From positions 1,364,001 through 1,428,000 of the forward strand of contig NZ_CP186274.1 in NCBI RefSeq assembly GCF_049331405.1: a DNA stretch of 64,000 nucleotides. The letters run 5' to 3'. The translations under genes were made by a program, and so were the position numbers. This document shows, piece by piece, positions 59,503-64,000 of the stretch; the first letter of the stretch is position 1; every line of letters begins with the position of its first letter. The stretch comes from PoT sp049331405. Lineage in GTDB: Bacteria; Planctomycetota; Planctomycetia; Isosphaerales; Isosphaeraceae. The notes beneath the pieces are model-generated. The model made no database searches. It worked only from the letters and a program-made list of their open reading frames with translations, and had not been told where the DNA came from.

Positions 59503-60285
59503 ATGCGATCGCGAATCTTCCAACTCGCCCGGAGCGGGGTCGACCGGATCCGACGGACGGACTACCTCGTGCTGTCGGCGGTGCTGGCCGTCCTGATCTT
59601 CTCGGGGATCTTCGTCGAGGTCGCGGACCGGGTCGTCGGGGGGACCTCGCAACGACTCGACGACTGGACCCTGCGGGCCTTGCGCCAGCAGTCGGATCCG
59701 TCGAAGCCGCTGGGCCCGATCTGGCTGCAGGAGAACATCCGCGACCTCACGGCGCTGGGCGGGTTCCCGGTGCTCCTGATCGTGACGACCGCCGTGGTCG
59801 TGTACCTCTGGCTCTGCCGGACCTACCATGCGATGTGGCTGATCCTGGGCTCGGCGATCGGGGGGCAGCTCCTGAACATCCTGCTCAAGTCGTTCTTCGA
59901 CCGCCCGAGGCCCGACCTCTTGCTCCACCTGATGCGCGCGGAAAACTCGAGCTTCCCGAGCGGGCATAGCATGAACGCGGCGGGGGTCTACCTGACGCTC
60001 GGCCTGCTGCTGGCGAGGCTCACGGATCACCATCGGCTCAAGGTCTATTACCTCACGCTGGCGACGCTCCTGACCCTGCTCGTCGGTGCGAGCCGCGTCT
60101 ACCTCGGGGTCCACTACCCGACCGACGTGCTCGCCGGCTGGGCTGCCGGGGCCGCATGGGCCGCCGCCTGCTGGCTCCTCGCCGGCTATCTGCAGCGCCA
60201 GGGGGCCGTCGAGCAGCACCCCAACGAGCCGGTCGACGACCCCTCGCTCGACGCCCCGACCACGAGTTCGGAACCGAGCTCGTGA
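59503..60285 (+). CDS. PAP2-family membrane phosphatase
   Basis: A 260-residue integral membrane phosphatase. The three catalytic motifs are complete: KSFFDRPRP (from K129), SSFPSGHS (with H155) and ASRVYLGVHYPTD (R198, H204). The fold has about six membrane segments, the first at about 21-40. Members dephosphorylate undecaprenyl pyrophosphate, phosphatidic acid or phosphatidylglycerol phosphate on the outer face of the inner membrane; which one cannot be told. The C-terminal 40 residues are hydrophilic and Ser/Pro-rich. The ribosome site is weak. It converges with ahcY. Confidence 0.92.
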   Translation: MRSRIFQLARSGVDRIRRTDYLVLSAVLAVLIFSGIFVEVADRVVGGTSQRLDDWTLRALRQQSDPSKPLGPIWLQENIRDLTALGGFPVLLIVTTAVVVYLWLCRTYHAMWLILGSAIGGQLLNILLKSFFDRPRPDLLLHLMRAENSSFPSGHSMNAAGVYLTLGLLLARLTDHHRLKVYYLTLATLLTLLVGASRVYLGVHYPTDVLAGWAAGAAWAAACWLLAGYLQRQGAVEQHPNEPVDDPSLDAPTTSSEPSS

Positions 60286-60330
60286 TGATGGCGGAGTCGC
60301 TCGAGTCTCATCTCGAGTGAACATCCATGC

Positions 60331-60370
60331 CAAAAAAAGAAGCGGCGGGGAGCACATGGCCCCCGCCGCC
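60331..60370 (-). terminator. Intrinsic terminator of ahcY
   Basis: On the minus strand the G+C stem formed by 60361-60369 (CCCCGCCGC on plus) with 60342-60350 (GCGGCGGGG on plus) is followed by TTC and a run of seven T (complement of 60332-60338). It begins 32 bases after the ahcY stop codon. Confidence 0.8.
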
Positions 60371-60401
60371 GTTGGATCGGCCGAATTGACAAGTCATCCG
60401 A

Positions 60402-61820
<1,419 letters not shown>

Positions 61821-61989
61821 GTTCAAAGTCTCCAATAACGATGAACGGGCGCCGTTGCACGAGTTTTGATCCACCCCAACGAGCCTGGCAGGCACGCCTT
61901 CCGCGTACCGTCGCAGCGCCCCTCGACGAGATGGTGTTGGCCGATGGTGTTAATCAAGTCCCGCGGAGGAACCTTCCGGGGTCGCAGTA

Positions 61990-62019
61990 TTCATAGCAAA
62001 ACGAGCCGACCGCGTGCAA
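61990..62019 (-). promoter_or_regulatory. Candidate promoter of ahcY
   Basis: On the minus strand TTGCAC (62019-62014), an 18-base spacer and TATGAA (61995-61990). Transcription would start near 61983, giving a leader of about 160 bases. Confidence 0.4.
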
Positions 62020-62307
62020 GGCGAAGTCAAATCGAGACCCCTCATTCACGCCCTAAACCCATCGCGGGAAACACCCAACGCCCGCGGCCATCGAGATTTG
62101 CCCTCGCGCCGGACATGGCGAGTCGTGAAGTATGGATGAATGAGAATCAACTGCTCCGAAGCCATTTCCGGGAGCCGGGTTCCGGAGACGCCGGGGCTCC
62201 CACATCTCACTTGTAAGATAGGTAAACCTGGCAAACATGGGTGATGGTGTGGCCGCTCGAGGTCGGGCCGCGGGGTTCCCCACTACCCGAGAGAGGACCG
62301 AATTCCC

Positions 62308-62313
62308 TATAAT
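62308..62313 (+). promoter_or_regulatory. Perfect -10 box upstream of cysD
   Basis: TATAAT, 29 bases before the cysD start codon, giving a very short leader with the ribosome site GGAGG. No good -35 hexamer stands 16-18 bases upstream, so an activator may be needed (inference). Confidence 0.4.
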
Positions 62314-62342
62314 CGAGGAGAAGCGGCCAAATTGGAGGACGG

Positions 62343-63257
62343 ATGATCAGCAGTAGCTACAATCTGACGCATTTGCGAGTGCTCGAGGCGGAGAGTATCC
62401 ACATCATCCGCGAGGTCGCCGCCGAGTTCGAGCGGCCGGTGATGCTGTACTCGATCGGCAAGGACTCGGCCGTGATGCTCCGGCTGGCGCAGAAGGCGTT
62501 CCACCCGGGACGGCTGCCGTTCCCGCTGCTCCACGTCGACACGACCTGGAAGTTCCGCCAGATGGTCGAGTTCCGCGACAACTACTGTCGCGAGCAGGGG
62601 TTGGACCTCAAGGTCTGGATCAACCCCGAGGGGAAGGCGCAGAACATCAACCCCTTCGACCACGGCTCGAAGAAACACACCGACATCATGAAGACCGCGG
62701 CGCTCAAGCAGGCGCTGAACCACTACCAGTTCGACGCGGCCTTCGGCGGCGCCCGCCGGGATGAAGAGAAGAGCCGGGCCAAGGAGCGCGTCTACAGCTT
62801 CCGCGACCGGCTCCACCAGTGGGACCCGAAGAACCAGCGCCCCGAGCTCTGGAACCTGTACAACTGCAAGGTGAACAAGGGGGAGAGCATCCGCGCCTTC
62901 CCCCTGAGCAACTGGACCGAGCTGGACGTCTGGCAGTACATCCACCTGGAAAACATCCCCATCGTGCCGCTCTACTTCGCCGACGTCCGCCCGGTCGTCG
63001 AGCGCGACGGCACCCTCATCATGGTGGATGACGAGCGGATGCCGCTCCACCCCGGCGAAGAGCCGATGATGAAGCGGGTCCGGTTCCGGACGCTCGGCTG
63101 CTACCCGCTGACGGGGGCGATCGAGAGCACCGCGACGACGCTGCCGGAGATCATCGAGGAGATGCTCCTCGCCAAGAACTCCGAGCGGCAAGGCCGGGTC
63201 ATCGACCACGACGAGGCCGGTTCGATGGAGCAGAAGAAGCGCGAGGGGTATTTCTGA
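62343..63257 (+). CDS. cysD: Sulfate adenylyltransferase subunit 2
   Basis: A 304-residue ATP-sulfurylase small subunit that adenylates sulfate to APS, the first step of sulfate assimilation. PP-loop motif: YSIGKDSAVML (about 35-46). LHVDTTWKFRQMVEFRD, FDAAFGGARRDEEKSRAKERV and FPLSNWTELDVWQYIHLENIPIVPLYFA are all present, and the C-terminal YPLTGAIESTATTLPEIIEEML is complete. GGAGG sits just before ATG 62343. cysN begins one base after its stop codon, so the subunits are made together. Confidence 0.97.
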   Translation: MISSSYNLTHLRVLEAESIHIIREVAAEFERPVMLYSIGKDSAVMLRLAQKAFHPGRLPFPLLHVDTTWKFRQMVEFRDNYCREQGLDLKVWINPEGKAQNINPFDHGSKKHTDIMKTAALKQALNHYQFDAAFGGARRDEEKSRAKERVYSFRDRLHQWDPKNQRPELWNLYNCKVNKGESIRAFPLSNWTELDVWQYIHLENIPIVPLYFADVRPVVERDGTLIMVDDERMPLHPGEEPMMKRVRFRTLGCYPLTGAIESTATTLPEIIEEMLLAKNSERQGRVIDHDEAGSMEQKKREGYF

Positions 63258-63258
63258 G

Positions 63259-64000
63259 ATGCAAGCCGTTGACCTGAGTCAGGAAGACATCCACGCCTAC
63301 CTCGCCCGCCACCAGAAGAAGGAACTGCTGCGCTTCCTCACCTGCGGCAGCGTCGACGACGGCAAGAGCACCCTCATCGGGCGGCTCCTGCACGACACGA
63401 AGATGATCTATGAGGACCAGCTCGCCGCCGTCAAGCGCGACAGCGAGAAAGTCGGCACCACCGGCGCCGGCGAGATCGACCTCGCCCTGCTGACCGACGG
63501 CCTCAAGGCCGAGCGGGAGCAGGGGATCACCATCGACGTCGCCTACCGCTACTTCTCGACCGACCGCCGCAAGTTCATCATCGCCGACACCCCCGGGCAC
63601 GAGCAGTACACCCGCAACATGGCCACGGGGGCCTCGACCTGCCAGCTCGCGGTGATCCTCATCGACGCCCGCCACGGCGTCCAGACCCAGACGCGCAGGC
63701 ACTCGTTCATCGTCTCGCTTTTGGGGATCCGGCACGTCGTCGTCGCGATCAACAAGATGGACCTCGTCGGCCACTCGCGCGAGGTCTTCGAGCGGATCAA
63801 GGACGAGTACACGGGGTTCGTCGCCAAGCTCGACCTCCGCGACATCACCTTCATCCCGATGTCGGCGCTCAAGGGGGACAACGTCGCCTCCAAGAGCGAG
63901 GCGATGCCCTGGTATCAGGGGCCGTCGCTCCTGGATCACCTGGAGACGGTCCACATCGCCAGCGACCGCAACCTGACCGACCTGCGGTTCCCGGTGCAGT
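63259..64000 (+). CDS. cysN: Sulfate adenylyltransferase subunit 1 (GTPase), 5' part
   Basis: The first 247 residues of the GTPase subunit of ATP sulfurylase, which couples GTP hydrolysis to APS formation. The GTPase motifs are complete: P-loop CGSVDDGKSTLIGRLL (about residues 29-44), switch region EREQGITIDVAYRYF, DTPGHEQYTRNMATGAS (G3) and NKMDLVG (G4). The frame runs off the window, so it is unknown whether it is fused to an APS kinase (CysC) domain as in many bacteria. The ATG at 63259 follows the cysD stop codon by one base, showing translational coupling. Confidence 0.96.
   Translation, partial: MQAVDLSQEDIHAYLARHQKKELLRFLTCGSVDDGKSTLIGRLLHDTKMIYEDQLAAVKRDSEKVGTTGAGEIDLALLTDGLKAEREQGITIDVAYRYFSTDRRKFIIADTPGHEQYTRNMATGASTCQLAVILIDARHGVQTQTRRHSFIVSLLGIRHVVVAINKMDLVGHSREVFERIKDEYTGFVAKLDLRDITFIPMSALKGDNVASKSEAMPWYQGPSLLDHLETVHIASDRNLTDLRFPVQ

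Larger units (their letters stand above)
61821..62342. other. Intergenic region between divergent ahcY and cysD
   Basis: 522 bases without a supported gene. It holds promoter candidates for both genes (61990-62019 and 62308-62313) and a hairpin GGGAGCC...GGCTCCC at 62170-62201 that belongs to neither leader. No S-adenosylmethionine or S-adenosylhomocysteine riboswitch pattern was recognised. Confidence 0.45.

Noticed and set aside
61821..62342. Possible S-adenosylhomocysteine or SAM riboswitch between ahcY and cysD
   Set aside because: No matching helices were found; the cysD leader is too short and the ahcY leader shows no conserved pattern I recognise.

Overview
The window is high-G+C bacterial DNA from a planctomycete, most likely a relative of the Isosphaeraceae. 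This rests on gene families rather than on a marker gene. Present are two DUF1501 Tat-exported proteins, a PSCyt1/DUF1549/LamG/DUF1553 protein, a PVC-type dehydrogenase with HEAT repeats and a C-terminal CxxCH, a giant LEPR-XLL-type surface protein, a DUF1559 pseudopilin paired with a small lipoprotein, an MJ0042-type zinc-ribbon membrane protein, and the start of a PknB-like kinase. No rRNA, tRNA, CRISPR array or intact insertion sequence was seen.

Layout. 1-12.8 kb: kinase N-terminus, a Rieske oxygenase, the DUF1549/DUF1501 operon, an AT-rich insert with an HEMGH metallopeptidase, an alpha/beta hydrolase, a second DUF1501 protein and a sialidase-like protein. 12.8-28 kb: a 1833-residue beta-helix surface protein with an A-B-A-B block of carbohydrate-binding-like domains, an SGNH hydrolase, the PVC dehydrogenase, a DUF5658 membrane protein, a ceramidase-like protein and an S9 peptidase. 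28-35 kb: sparse; a lone receiver domain, an ArsR regulator, a GNAT protein, glutamine-dependent NAD synthetase and a second SGNH-like protein. 35-40.6 kb: a complete overlapping peptide-type ABC importer operon. 41-44.2 kb: a three-gene redox operon (double CMD protein, AhpD-like protein, and a Cys-type deiodinase-like thioredoxin-fold domain fused to EF-hands). 44.4-60 kb: DUF1559/lipoprotein, HEAT proteins, two SDR oxidoreductases, an NTF2-like protein, a two-subunit molybdenum hydroxylase, a TetR regulator and a PAP2 phosphatase. 60-64 kb: S-adenosylhomocysteinase, divergent from cysD-cysN of sulfate activation.

Many products carry Sec, Tat or lipoprotein signals, so much of the window serves the cell envelope: degradation of proteins, lipids and glycans, peptide uptake and extracytoplasmic redox chemistry. 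The most interesting non-coding signals are a possible promoter, structured RNA and orphan intrinsic terminator ahead of nadE; tandem palindromes built into the promoters of both SDR genes; a consensus promoter about 500 bases ahead of the giant surface-protein gene; and several strong hairpins between convergent genes. The best candidates for new biology are the deiodinase-like/CMD operon, the nadE leader and the AT-rich metallopeptidase insert.
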